Positions 54,651 to 64,000 of a DNA stretch of 64,000 nucleotides are shown here, in pieces. The position numbers were made by a program, and so were the translations under genes. Each line of letters begins with the position of its first letter. The stretch's first letter is position 1. The notes under the pieces were generated by a model. The model saw only the letters and a program-made list of their open reading frames with translations, ran no database searches and was not told where the DNA came from. The DNA comes from Geomicrobium sp. JCM 19038. GTDB taxonomy: Bacteria; Bacillota; Bacilli; Bacillales; Marinococcaceae. The stretch spans positions 310,001 through 374,000 of the forward strand of contig NZ_BAXA01000001.1 of assembly GCF_000698125.1 (NCBI RefSeq), in the 5' to 3' direction.

Positions 54651-57600
54651 TTGTTTCATGACAATACTAATCCAAAGGGTCTTTATCGATCCGAATTTGA
54701 ACATGACAATTGTGGAATCGGCTTTTTGGCGAATATGAAAGGTCAACCTTCGTATACGATCGTACGAAGTGCGCTTGATCTACTAGCCAACCTTGAGCAT
54801 CGCGGTGGACAAGGGGCAGAACCTAATTCAGGAGACGGTGCTGGGATTTTACTTCAAATTCCACACGGCTTTTTCAAAGAAGCAGCAGTCGAGTCAGGCT
54901 TCGAATTGCCTGAAAAAGGTGAATATGGTGTCGGGATGCTATTTCTACCTACCGATGACACAAGACGTAAGCGTGCACTAGAAATGTTAGCGCAAATGGC
55001 TGAACAAGAAGGTGCAAACGTAATCGGTGTTCGTGATGTACCGGTGAATACAAATGGTGTTGGTGATTCCGCTCTTGCGGCAAAGCCTTATATTCAACAA
55101 GTATTTATTGCTGCTGATGGACTCATCGACGATGAGCTAGAGAGAAAGTTGTACGTCGTGAGAAAGCGGACAGAAAAGGCCGTTCAATCGTTACTTGAAG
55201 AAGAGGATTCTTTTTATTTCGCTAGTCTTTCAACAAGAACAATCGTATACAAAGGCATGTTAACGACAGAACAACTCGGTACGTTCTTTATCGACTTAAA
55301 GAAGAAAACGTTTAAAAGTACAATCGCTCTCGTTCATTCACGATTTAGTACGAATACATTCCCTAGTTGGGAGCGCGCTCACCCGAACCGTTATTTGATG
55401 CATAACGGTGAAATTAATACGATTAAAGGTAATGTGAATTGGATGCATGCTAGAGAAGCGGTATTCCAATCTAAATTATTTGGAGCAGATCTCGAGAAGG
55501 TTCGTCCTGTCATTGATGAAAGTGGTAGCGATTCATCGATGTTTGATAACGCATTTGAGTTTTTTACGTTATCAGGTCGCTCGCTTGCCCATTCAGCAAT
55601 GTTAATGATTCCAGAACCTTGGCAAAATGCTGAACATATGAGTGATGATAAACGCGCATTTTACCAATATCATAGTACGTTAATGGAACCGTGGGACGGT
55701 CCAACTGCAATCGTATTCACAGATGGAAAACGGGTTGGAGCGACGCTTGATCGTAACGGGTTAAGGCCATCGCGCTATATCGTGACTGAAGACGATATCG
55801 TTGTAATGAGTTCAGAAGTCGGAGTATTGCCGACTGCGCCAGGTAAAGTGGTTGAAAAGAATCGCTTAAAGCCAGGGCAAATGCTGATTGTTGACCCAGA
55901 AGAAGGACGCATTATCCCTGATGAAGACGTTAAACAGTCCATTATTAATGAAAACCCATACAAAGAGTGGGTAAATGAAGAGTTAAAGACGCTAGACGAT
56001 ATTCGTGAGAGTGCCGTTGAAGTAACGGAGTTTGATGAGACGAAGTTACGTTTAAAGCAAGCTGTTCACGGCTATACGTTTGAGCAAATCCATAAAATGA
56101 TTAAGCCGCTCGTTACCGACGGTGCCGATCCAGTCGGTTCGATGGGGTATGACAATCCGTTAGCGGTCTTGTCCGATAATCCTCAACTGCTCTTCAACTA
56201 CTTTAAGCAGCAGTTTGCGCAAGTGACAAATCCTCCGATCGATGTAATTCGTGAGGAAGTTGTAACAGCAGTTGGAACGACAATCGGTCGTGAAGGTAAT
56301 TTGTTACATCCGACAAAAGAAAACGCAAGGCATATCTATTTGGATACCCCACTCGTCACAAATGAAGAGATGGCAAAGCTCATTCATTGTGACGAACCGG
56401 GTCTACATGCGGTGACGATTTCAACGACATTTGAGCCGTCTCATGATGGTAGCGGTATTGAACAAGCACTTTCACAAATTCATAAAGAAGCTGATCAAGC
56501 GTTACATGATGACAAAACGTTGCTCGTATTAAGCGATAAACTCGTGAGTAGTTCTGCCGTGCCAATTCCGATGTTGCTAGCCGTTTCAAGTTTGCACCAT
56601 TACCTCATTCGCACGGGGAATCGTACGAAAGTAAGCATTCTCGTTGAAACAGGTGAAGCAAGTGAAGTACACCATTATTGTGTGTTGCTCGGTTACGGTG
56701 CAGAAGTGATTAACCCGTATTTAATTTTCGATTCGTTAGAAGGGTTAATTCGAGGTGATAATCTTAAAACGCATTCCTATGTTGAAGCTGTGTCGAAGTA
56801 CATTAAATCAGCTACAAAAGGCATGATGAAAGTTCTCTCAAAAATGGGTATCAGTACGATCCAAAGTTATCGTGGTGCACAGATTTTTGAAGCGATTGGA
56901 ATTTCAAAAGAAGTGATTGATCAACACTTTACATGGACGCCAACAAGAATAGGTGGCATAGATTTACAAACGATTGCAAAGGATGCCATTACGCGTCACG
57001 CGACCGCTTATCGTAAACTTGAGCATGATCAATTAACACTTGAAGAAGGTGACGATCATCAGTGGCGACGAGATGGAGAAGAACATCAATATAATCCACA
57101 CACGATTCATATGTTGCAACATGCTTGTCGAACGAATGACCACAAACTTTATCAATCCTACAGCGAGTCAATTAATGAACAAGAGAAAAAGCAAACGACA
57201 TTACGTGGATTGCTTAAATTAAAGAAAGATCGTCCGAGTGTGCAGCTTCATGAAGTTGAGCCTGTTGAAGAAATTTTTAAACGCTTTAAAACAGGGGCAA
57301 TGTCATTTGGCTCGATTTCAAAAGAAGCGCATGAGGCGCTTGCGATTGCATGAACCGAATCGGCGGAAGATCGAACACTGGTGAAGGTGGCGAAGACCCG
57401 GACCGATTTACAGTGGATGACAATGGTGATTTAAGACGAAGTGCAATCAAGCAAGTAGCTTCCGGACGATTTGGTGTGACGAGTCATTATTTAGTCAATG
57501 CTGATGAGATTCAAATTAAAGTAGCGCAAGGTGCAAAGCCAGGTGAAGGTGGACAATTGCCAGGCAATAAAGTGTACCCTTGGGTAGCTAAAGTGCGTGG

Positions 57601-59230
57601 AACTACAGCAGGAGTTGGCTTAATTTCACCACCACCACATCATGATATTTATTCAATTGAAGATTTGGCGCAATTAATCCACGATTTAAAACATTCGAAT
57701 CCTGATGCACGGATAAGCGTAAAGCTCGTTTCAGGTACGGGAGTCGGTACGATTGCTGCAGGTGTTGCGAAAGGCCGTGCGGATGGAATTGTCATTAGTG
57801 GTTATGACGGCGGTACAGGAGCGGCTGCAAAAACGTCCATTAAACATACCGGTCTACCTTGGGAGATTGGCTTGGCAGATGCTCATCAAACGTTAGTAAT
57901 GAATGGACTGCGTAATCGTATTAAGTTAGAAACTGACGGGAAAATGATGACAGGTCGTGACTTAGTGGTCGCAACTCTTCTCGGTGCAGAAGAGTATGCT
58001 CTTTCGACAGCACCACTCGTTGTGCTCGGATGTGTCATGATGCGTGTTTGTCATATTGATACGTGTCCTGTCGGGATTGCAACGCAAAACCCTGAACTGC
58101 GTAAGAAATTCGCAGGTGATCCTGAACATGTCGTAAATTTTATGACGTTCATCGCTGAAGAAATGCGTGAATTAATGGCAGAGCTCGGTTTTACGAAAAT
58201 TGATGACATGATTGGACGCGCAGATCTACTCGAGCAACGTGAAGATGTTATTGGCGAAAAAGCGAAGCAACTTGATTTACGATCGCTTTTATATCGTCCA
58301 AATCCTGAAAATCAATCGGCACATTTTGGAACGAGTGAGCAAGAGCACCTTGTTGGTGAATCACTCGATACGACAATGCTCATGGACAGCTGCTTACCAG
58401 CAATTGAAAATAAAACGCCGTTAAAACGCTCCTACCCAGTTTGGAGTATTAACAGAGCGGTTGGAACGGTCATTGGAAGTATGATTACGAAGCGCTACGG
58501 TGCAGAAGGTTTGCCTGAAGATACGCTCGATTTAACGTTTACAGGTTCTGCTGGACAAAGTTTTGGAGCGTTTGTTCCTAAAGGAATGACGCTACGCCTA
58601 GTAGGCGATAGCAACGACTATATCGGCAAAGGTTTATCTGGAGGTAAGATTTACGTTCATCCTCACGAAGATGCGCCACTTGAACCTGAAAAAAATATCA
58701 TCGTTGGTAACACATCGCTTTACGGTGCGACGAGTGGTGAAGCGTATATTTCTGGGATTGCCGGAGAACGTTTTTGTGTTCGAAATAGTGGTGCAAAAGT
58801 CGTCGTCGAAGGTGTCGGTGATCACGCTTTAGAGTACATGACAGGTGGAACGGTCGTTGTGTTAGGTGACACAGGTAAAAACTATGCTGCTGGTATGTCT
58901 GGTGGTGTGAGTTATGTGTACAACCCAAGAGCTTCGTTTGAAGCTCACTGCAACCGTGAACTCGTCGAGCTTGATCAACTAGAACAACATGACGCAGATG
59001 AGCTAAAAACGCTTATTACAGCACATGTAGAACACACGAAAAGCCCGATCGGTAATCGCATTTTAGCAAATTGGGATGAAGAAAAAACGCACTTTGTTAA
59101 AGTAATTCCAACAGATTATCGCAACATGTTAAAAGCGATTGATACGTCGATTAAAGAAGGTATTTCTGAAGAGGAAGCGGTTATGGCCGCTTTTGATGAA
59201 AGCAAGCGAGCGAAAGCAGTGGTTAAGTAA
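54651..59230 (+). CDS. gltB: Glutamate synthase large subunit, frame break
   Basis: Transfers the amide of glutamine to 2-oxoglutarate. TTG 54651 has AAAGAGGTGG six bases before it and yields a 20-residue propeptide before the catalytic Cys21 ([11 protein letters not shown]), which becomes the N-terminus after processing. Then come the type-2 glutaminase domain, central domain, FMN domain ([17 protein letters not shown]), 3Fe-4S ligands ([12 protein letters not shown]) and the C-terminal GxGxG helix ([17 protein letters not shown]). The frame breaks at 57350; one A restores [22 protein letters not shown]. About 1526 residues, normal length. Confidence 0.94.
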
Positions 59231-59257
59231 TCACGGTTTTGAACAGGAGGGGAAACG

Positions 59258-60745
59258 ATGGGTAAAGCGACTGGATTTATGGAAATTGAACGACAGGTAC
59301 CTAAAAAACGTGATCCTCGTGATCGTGTTCAAGATTGGCAAGACATCCATGTAACACCACCAAAGTCCGACATTGAGCAACAAGCTTCACGATGTATGGA
59401 TTGCGGGGTTCCTTTTTGCCAAGCAGGAACGAACGTTCCTGGTTCAGATGAAATTGGTTGTCCAGTGTACAACTTAATTCCTGAATGGAACGATCTCGTC
59501 TATCACGGCCGCTGGAAAGATGCGTTAGAACGTTTGCACAAGACAAATAATTTCCCAGAATTCACGGGTAAAGTATGTCCAGCACCCTGTGAAGGTTCTT
59601 GTACAGTTGCCATTGATGATGATGCGGTTACGATTAAATCAATTGAATGGCAAATCGTTGAAAATGGGTTTAAAGAAGGGTGGATTAAAGCGAAGCCACC
59701 TCGCAAGAGAACAGGAAAGCGTGTCGCCGTTATTGGTTCAGGACCTGCTGGTCTTGCAGCAGCAGCCCAACTTAATAAAGTCGGTCACACTGTCGTTGTT
59801 TACGAAAAAGAAGATCGTGTTGGTGGTCTATTAACGTACGGAATTCCTGACGTTAAACTTCCTTACGAAACTGTCATGAGACGCGTTCGTATTTTAGAGG
59901 AAGAAGGCATTACGTTTAAGACTAACGTTAACATCGGTGAAACGATTTCTTGGGAACAATTGAACAATGACTATTCTGCGGTGATTTTGTGTACTGGAGC
60001 ACAAGTACCACGTGGCGTTAGTGATGTGCCGGGGCACGATGCTAAGGGTGTTCATTTTGCGATGGACTTCTTAACACAAAACACGAAGTCATTGCTCGAT
60101 TCAAAGCATGAAGACGGTCAATACATTTCTGCTGCTGGCAAAAATGTCATCGTGATCGGAGGCGGTGACACAGGTGTGGATTGTATTACAACATCTGTAC
60201 GTCACGGTGCGAAGTCAATTGCACAATTTGATATTAACAAAATCAAAGGTGAAACGCGTAATGATGGAAACCCGTGGCCATTATTTCCGTTAACGTTTGC
60301 GAAAGAAGACGGACATAAAGAAGCAGAAGCCGTTTACGGAGAAGATCCTAGAGCATACCAATGGTTAACGACTCGTTTTGTGACTGATGATGATGGTGTT
60401 TTAGTCGGTCTTGAAGCCGTACAAGCAGAAACAGTGTTTGAAAACGGACAAAAATTACGTAAACCAATAACTGGATCTGAAAAAGTTTGGGATGCGGATC
60501 TCGTGCTATTAGCGATTGGATTTACCGGACCTGAACGAGAGCTTCTTGAACAAATGGGTGTGAAGACGACAAACCGAGGTACGGTTGATGCAGAATATGG
60601 TCAATACAATACGAGCGTACCGAGTGTCTATGCTGCAGGTGATAACCGTCGCGGTCAAAGCCTTGTCGTTTGGGCGATTCATGAAGGAAGAGAAGCAGCA
60701 CGTGAAGTGGATCGATATTTAATGGGGTCAACGATTCTAGTATAA
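59258..60745 (+). CDS. gltD: Glutamate synthase small subunit
   Basis: FAD and iron-sulfur subunit passing electrons from NADPH to GltB. N-terminal 4Fe-4S cysteines: ASRCMDCGVPFCQ, GCPVYNLIPEWN, GKVCPAPCEGSC. The FAD-binding VIGSGPAGLAAA and the NADPH-binding VIGGGDTGVDC follow, and the C-terminal AAGDNRRGQSLVVWAI closes the FAD site. 495 residues, intact. Ribosome site AGGAGGGG; 27 bases after gltB, forming gltBD. Confidence 0.95.
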   Translation: MGKATGFMEIERQVPKKRDPRDRVQDWQDIHVTPPKSDIEQQASRCMDCGVPFCQAGTNVPGSDEIGCPVYNLIPEWNDLVYHGRWKDALERLHKTNNFPEFTGKVCPAPCEGSCTVAIDDDAVTIKSIEWQIVENGFKEGWIKAKPPRKRTGKRVAVIGSGPAGLAAAAQLNKVGHTVVVYEKEDRVGGLLTYGIPDVKLPYETVMRRVRILEEEGITFKTNVNIGETISWEQLNNDYSAVILCTGAQVPRGVSDVPGHDAKGVHFAMDFLTQNTKSLLDSKHEDGQYISAAGKNVIVIGGGDTGVDCITTSVRHGAKSIAQFDINKIKGETRNDGNPWPLFPLTFAKEDGHKEAEAVYGEDPRAYQWLTTRFVTDDDGVLVGLEAVQAETVFENGQKLRKPITGSEKVWDADLVLLAIGFTGPERELLEQMGVKTTNRGTVDAEYGQYNTSVPSVYAAGDNRRGQSLVVWAIHEGREAAREVDRYLMGSTILV

Positions 60746-60758
60746 AAAAGTTAATCAA

Positions 60759-60795
60759 GCACGTAAAAGCGAATTCACGCTTTTACGTGCTTTTT
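60759..60795. terminator. Terminator after gltD, shared with the opposing gene
   Basis: GCACGTAAAAGCG (60759-60771) pairs perfectly with CGCTTTTACGTGC (60778-60790) around AATTCA, followed by TTTTT. The opposing gene stops inside the hairpin. Confidence 0.88.
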
Positions 60796-61721
60796 CTGTT
60801 GGTTGTCATGATGGAATGTATGTAAATAAGAAGGACGGTCCAAGACAAACAGAAGCTGCATAACATACTCGTAATTCGCTTTGAAATCGGCAGGGATTTT
60901 CGGGGCAATCGTATCAAGCCAGTGCAATAGCTTCCGCCGTTCAGCTCGTCCTAATTTCCTGTAATGAGCAGGAAGACGCATAATAAATTGCACAATGTAC
61001 GGTGAAGGTGGCTGTTCAATAAATGCAAATTGCTGTTGAAAAAGTTCAGCTAGGAAACGTTTTTGATGCTCAAAGTATCGTAATTGTCTCGTCTCATTTG
61101 CGTTACCAGGACGCAACCGCCATTGTTTTCTTTGTTTTGCAGCCATGCGTTCGAACTCATTCAAGCGCTTTTGAATCATTTTCTTCGTGTATGAGTTAAG
61201 CGGTGAAATGATCGCTGCTTGCTCAATTAATCGTTCATATTTATTTCGTAGTTCAGGCATGAAATTATTCGGTAACACATACATGTTCACAACGGTCGAA
61301 ACCATAATTCCAATCATAGAACTCATCACTCGTTCACTATAAAATTCTAAATGATGATCAAACATGGAAGGCATAATGGCAAAGGCTGTGATGGATGCGA
61401 TCATCGTAAATCGTTTATAGACGAACACGTTCATGATGAGAATGATGACGATCACAACACTGGCATACATGAGCGGATGGGCTCCGAGAATAAAGTAGAA
61501 GACGAGGCAAAACCGGCACCAACAAGAGCAGACCCGAGACGGACAGCTCCGTTACGAACGGCATCAAAGCTCGTATTCTCAAGGGCAAAGCAAGTCGTTA
61601 CAATCGCAAATAACGGCGGAATTGAGAGAAGATGACAAAGCAAAAGGCTAAAAGTCATGGACGTCAAGAGTTTAATCAGTCGCTTTGAGCTACGCAAAAA
61701 GAATAGTGACATGCCGTTCAT
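60775..61721 (-). CDS. Aromatic-acid-exporter-family membrane protein, frame break
   Basis: The N-terminus has several transmembrane segments (LIKLLTSMTFSLLLCHLLSIPPLFAIVTTCFAL, the GAVRLGSALVGAG helix and MYASVVIVIILIMNVFVYKRF), followed by a cytosolic helical C-terminus rich in Arg and Lys. This fits the ArAE_1/DUF939 (YqjA, YgaE-like) family. The frame breaks near 61507; adding one G on the plus strand restores VGAGFALVFYFILGAHPLMYASVVIV. About 315 residues after repair. Transport activity is inferred from the family only. Confidence 0.8.
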
Positions 61722-61869
61722 CCTTCAATCTTTTTCAAATTTTTACAGTTAGTATGTAACGGAAAAAAATAATTATGCATGAATTTAAAAGAAGCTCTTG
61801 AACAATATAGAAAAGATCACGTATGATAGAATTGAATTTTCCTATAGTTGGTTTGAGGGGAGTGATGGG

Positions 61870-62229
61870 GTGTACGTAACCGGTAAGTACAAAACAGGAA
61901 TCTACATCGGAGAAGTTGTTGAAGAACGTGGCGAACGAACACTTCTTCAAGTGAAAGCAGTCAAAAAGCATCCGATGCAAGGAGATCTTCATCAAGGATT
62001 TGCAACAGATGTACCACTATTTCATCAAAGAAACGCACTTGCATATTTAGAAAAGGCATGGGTGCCAACGGTTACCGTCAAAGCCTATTCAGATGATCTT
62101 CCTTCTTATGAAGAAAGTTTGCACGAAGCGGTAGAAGCCGAAATTTCCAAAATGGAAAAACGGGAAGATGAATTTGGTGAAAAAGCGCTTTCGAGTTTAA
62201 AAGAATTGCAAACAAGATACGAAAAGTAA
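61870..62229 (+). CDS. kapB: Kinase-associated protein KapB
   Basis: About 119 residues: VTGKYKTGIYIGEVVEERGERTLLQVKAVKKHPMQGDLHQ, DVPLFHQRNALAYLEKAWVPTVTVKAYSDDLPSYEESL and a helical end. This follows B. subtilis KapB, needed for phosphorelay signalling through KinB at the onset of sporulation. GTG 61870 is chosen because GAGGGGAG lies seven bases before it; the open frame extends 24 codons upstream without a ribosome site. A terminator follows. Confidence 0.82.
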   Translation: MYVTGKYKTGIYIGEVVEERGERTLLQVKAVKKHPMQGDLHQGFATDVPLFHQRNALAYLEKAWVPTVTVKAYSDDLPSYEESLHEAVEAEISKMEKREDEFGEKALSSLKELQTRYEK

Positions 62230-62255
62230 CGCGATAATTTTATACATGAGCATCC

Positions 62256-62290
62256 AAAAAAGAGGTGACGTTTTCCGTCGTCCTCTTTTC
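62256..62290 (+). terminator. Terminator after kapB
   Basis: AAAAGAGG and GACG pair with CGTC and CCTCTTTT around a TTTTC loop (one small internal mismatch), ending in a T-rich tract. Confidence 0.75.
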
Positions 62291-62353
62291 TTACGCTCTT
62301 TTTTACAGAAAACTTAATTTTTTTGTAACATCCATACGAAGGGGAGAGGGATT

Positions 62354-63547
62354 ATGAAAGAAAGACAGCCGAAGTTAGCGACAGAGACGGTTTGGGCAGG
62401 AGAAGAGAAGTACAGAGTGCACGGCGCAAGCCAAGTGCCAGTCGTTCATAGCGTTGCTTACACGTATGACGATTTAGATTATTGGTATGAAGTGGCAGTC
62501 GGTCAAGCGGAAGGTCACATTTATGGCCGAAATACAAACCCTACGGTTTCAAGTTTCGAGGATAAAGTGAAAGAGTTGGAAGGCGCTGAAGCAGCAACGA
62601 GCTTTTCAACGGGTATGGCAGCAATTAGCAACACGTTATTAACGTTTTTACGACCAGGGGATCGAGTCGTAAGTATTAAAGATACGTACGGTGGAACGAA
62701 TAAAATCTTTAGTGAGTTTTTGCCGCGGTTAAACATTGATATTACGCTTTGTGAAACCGGTGATCATAAGCTAATGATCGAAGAAATTGAAAAAGGCTGT
62801 AGCATCGTTTATTTAGAAACACCGACGAATCCTACCGTGAAAATTACAGATATTGAGCGAATTGCTGACGTTGCCAAAAATCACAATGCACTCGTGATCG
62901 TAGACAACACGTTTGCAACACCAATTTTACAAAACCCGTTGCAACTTGGTGCTGATTTGGTCCTTCATTCAGCAACGAAGTTTCTCGGTGGTCACGCCGA
63001 TGCACTTGGAGGCGTGCTTGTAGGAAGTAAAGCGCTCGTAGAAGAAGTGTATCATTACCGGGAAATCAACGGTGCTACACTAGACCCGATGGCTGCATAT
63101 TTACTCATTCGTGGTATGAAAACGTTGCATCTACGTGTTTACAAACAAACCGAGAACGCAACAAAATTAGCGGAATATTTGAAGAAGCATCCGATGGTTG
63201 AAGACGTTTTTTACCCAGGCTTAAAAGATCACCCAAATCACAAGATTGCAAAGCAACAAATGAGAGGGTTTGGAGGCATGTTTAGTTTTTCACTCGTCGG
63301 AGGAATGGATGCAGTGAAATTGGTGTTGCCGAAACTAAAGTATGCAAATCGTGCAGCAAACCTTGGCGCTGTAGAAACTACCGTAGGTCCAGCAAGAACG
63401 ACAAGTCATGTAGAATCAACACCAGAAGAACGTAAAGCGCTCGGGATTCCAGATGGACTCATTCGCTATTCAGCTGGTATTGAAGATTTTGAAGATTTGA
63501 AAGAAGATCTCGAAATGGCGTTAAAAGCATTAACAGTTAAACAGTGA
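62354..63547 (+). CDS. Cystathionine gamma-synthase / O-acetylhomoserine sulfhydrylase-type PLP enzyme
   Basis: 397 residues of the Cys/Met-metabolism PLP family. YGRNTNPTVSSFEDKVKELEGAE, FSTGMAAISN, LETPTNPTVKITDI and the PLP lysine in HSATKFLGGHADA are diagnostic. Located directly before homoserine dehydrogenase, it most likely makes cystathionine or homocysteine from an activated homoserine, but a gamma-lyase cannot be excluded. The ribosome site is GGGAGAGGG. No SAM riboswitch or S-box is visible in the 120 bases upstream. Confidence 0.85.
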   Translation: MKERQPKLATETVWAGEEKYRVHGASQVPVVHSVAYTYDDLDYWYEVAVGQAEGHIYGRNTNPTVSSFEDKVKELEGAEAATSFSTGMAAISNTLLTFLRPGDRVVSIKDTYGGTNKIFSEFLPRLNIDITLCETGDHKLMIEEIEKGCSIVYLETPTNPTVKITDIERIADVAKNHNALVIVDNTFATPILQNPLQLGADLVLHSATKFLGGHADALGGVLVGSKALVEEVYHYREINGATLDPMAAYLLIRGMKTLHLRVYKQTENATKLAEYLKKHPMVEDVFYPGLKDHPNHKIAKQQMRGFGGMFSFSLVGGMDAVKLVLPKLKYANRAANLGAVETTVGPARTTSHVESTPEERKALGIPDGLIRYSAGIEDFEDLKEDLEMALKALTVKQ

Positions 63548-63562
63548 ATTGGAGTGTCGTAG

Positions 63563-64000
63563 ATGGAACAAAAAGTAGCCATTATCGGTTTCGGTGGCGT
63601 CGGTCAAGGTTTTCTTACGATCGTCGAACAGAAGAAAAAGCAATTAGAAGAACAATATAACCGCAAAATCACAATCGTTTCAATTGCTGATTTGTATAAA
63701 GGGTCGGTCCATCATGATGATGGACTTTCCCTACAAGATGTTAAAGAGAGCTTAGATATTGACGGTACGTTGCACCATTATCCAAAACGAGCAGGAACGA
63801 TCACAGGATTAAGTGCGGTTGAAACGATTCAACAAACGAATGCGGACGTGATTGTTGAATTAACATTCACAGATGTCGTTACTGGAGAGCCTGCAATTAC
63901 ACATACAAAAGCGGCATTACAAGCGAAGAAACACGTTGTGATGACGAATAAAGGTCCGATCGTAAAAGCTTACAACGAGTTAAAGCAACTTGCAGATGAA
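63563..64000 (+). CDS. hom: Homoserine dehydrogenase, 3' end cut by window edge
   Basis: NAD(P)-dependent reduction of aspartate semialdehyde to homoserine for threonine and methionine. The first 146 residues are present, beginning MEQKVAIIGFGGVGQGFL with the Rossmann GxGxxG. VELTFTDVVTGEPA and HVVMTNKGPIV are the family catalytic-region motifs (TNKxP). It lies 15 bases after the PLP enzyme gene and is likely cotranscribed. The protein continues beyond the window. Confidence 0.92.
   Translation, partial: MEQKVAIIGFGGVGQGFLTIVEQKKKQLEEQYNRKITIVSIADLYKGSVHHDDGLSLQDVKESLDIDGTLHHYPKRAGTITGLSAVETIQQTNADVIVELTFTDVVTGEPAITHTKAALQAKKHVVMTNKGPIVKAYNELKQLADE

Noticed and set aside
62230-62353. SAM riboswitch ahead of the methionine-type gene
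   Set aside because: The space is too short and the S-box conserved core is not visible; the hairpin there is the kapB terminator.
1-64000. tRNA, rRNA, CRISPR, prophage, insertion sequence or attachment site
   Set aside because: No transposase, integrase, repeat-spacer pattern or tRNA-like cloverleaf was noticed on either strand; the window is syntenic housekeeping DNA.

Overview
The window is ordinary chromosomal DNA of a Bacillus-like firmicute. It has moderate GC, strong AGGAGG-type ribosome binding sites, frequent TTG and GTG starts, and Rho-independent terminators at most unit ends. Gene order follows the Bacillus subtilis aroB-aroH-trp-hisC-tyrA-aroE / ypi / qcr / ypj / dapB / birA / panBC / dinG / asnS / dnaD / nth / ponA-recU segment. 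Long acidic tails on two extracytoplasmic proteins (QcrC and PBP1) hint at an alkaliphilic or salt-tolerant lineage, but this is inference. I see no rRNA, tRNA, CRISPR array, prophage or insertion sequence.

Layout. 1-11.1 kb: aromatic amino-acid supraoperon (aroB partial, aroH, trpEDCFBA, hisC, tyrA, aroA), with a TRAP-type (G/T)AG-repeat leader and attenuator before trpE. 11.1-11.5 kb: a candidate small RNA. 11.5-18.7 kb: ypiA, ypiF, the menaquinol:cytochrome c reductase genes qcrABC, ypjA, ypjB, a zinc peptidase and, in reverse, ypjC. 18.7-25.4 kb: ypjD-dapB-mgsA-bshA-cca-birA, then panB-panC behind a structured leader. 25.4-36.4 kb: dinG, an MTA/SAH deaminase, ypmB, asnS, dnaD, nth and the double dynamin dynA. 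36.4-39.7 kb: recU-ponA in reverse. 39.8-43.7 kb: a RemA-family gene, a RacA-like gene, a YppE-family gene, and in reverse ubiB with small envelope genes. 43.9-50.3 kb: ilvA, a DUF3891 gene, two thiol-redox proteins, a CvfC/YpgR homologue and the ydbS-ydbT pair. 50.3-54.3 kb: reverse-strand genes including an MBL hydrolase and a TelA-family gene. 54.6-64 kb: gltB-gltD, an aromatic-acid-exporter-like gene, kapB, and a cystathionine-synthase-type gene followed by the start of hom.

The dominant anomaly is reading-frame damage. About sixteen single-base (once possibly two-base) indels interrupt or falsely join conserved genes: trpC/trpF, trpB (twice), hisC, qcrC, bshA, cca, panC, dinG, the deaminase, ponA, recU, telA (once clearly, probably twice), gltB and the exporter. 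In nearly every case restoring one base, usually in a short run of identical bases, recovers an uninterrupted family-typical protein. Because essential genes are hit, I read these as residual sequencing or assembly errors, and I annotate full gene extents and state where the frame breaks.

Functionally the window supplies aromatic amino acids, lysine/dipicolinate, pantothenate, bacillithiol, glutamate, isoleucine and methionine precursors, a respiratory bc complex, and replication, repair and cell-wall functions. The most interesting regulatory elements are the TRAP leader, the panB leader with two mutually exclusive pairings over the Shine-Dalgarno, the overlapping divergent ypjC/ypjD promoters sharing a palindrome, and the CU-rich small RNA candidate.
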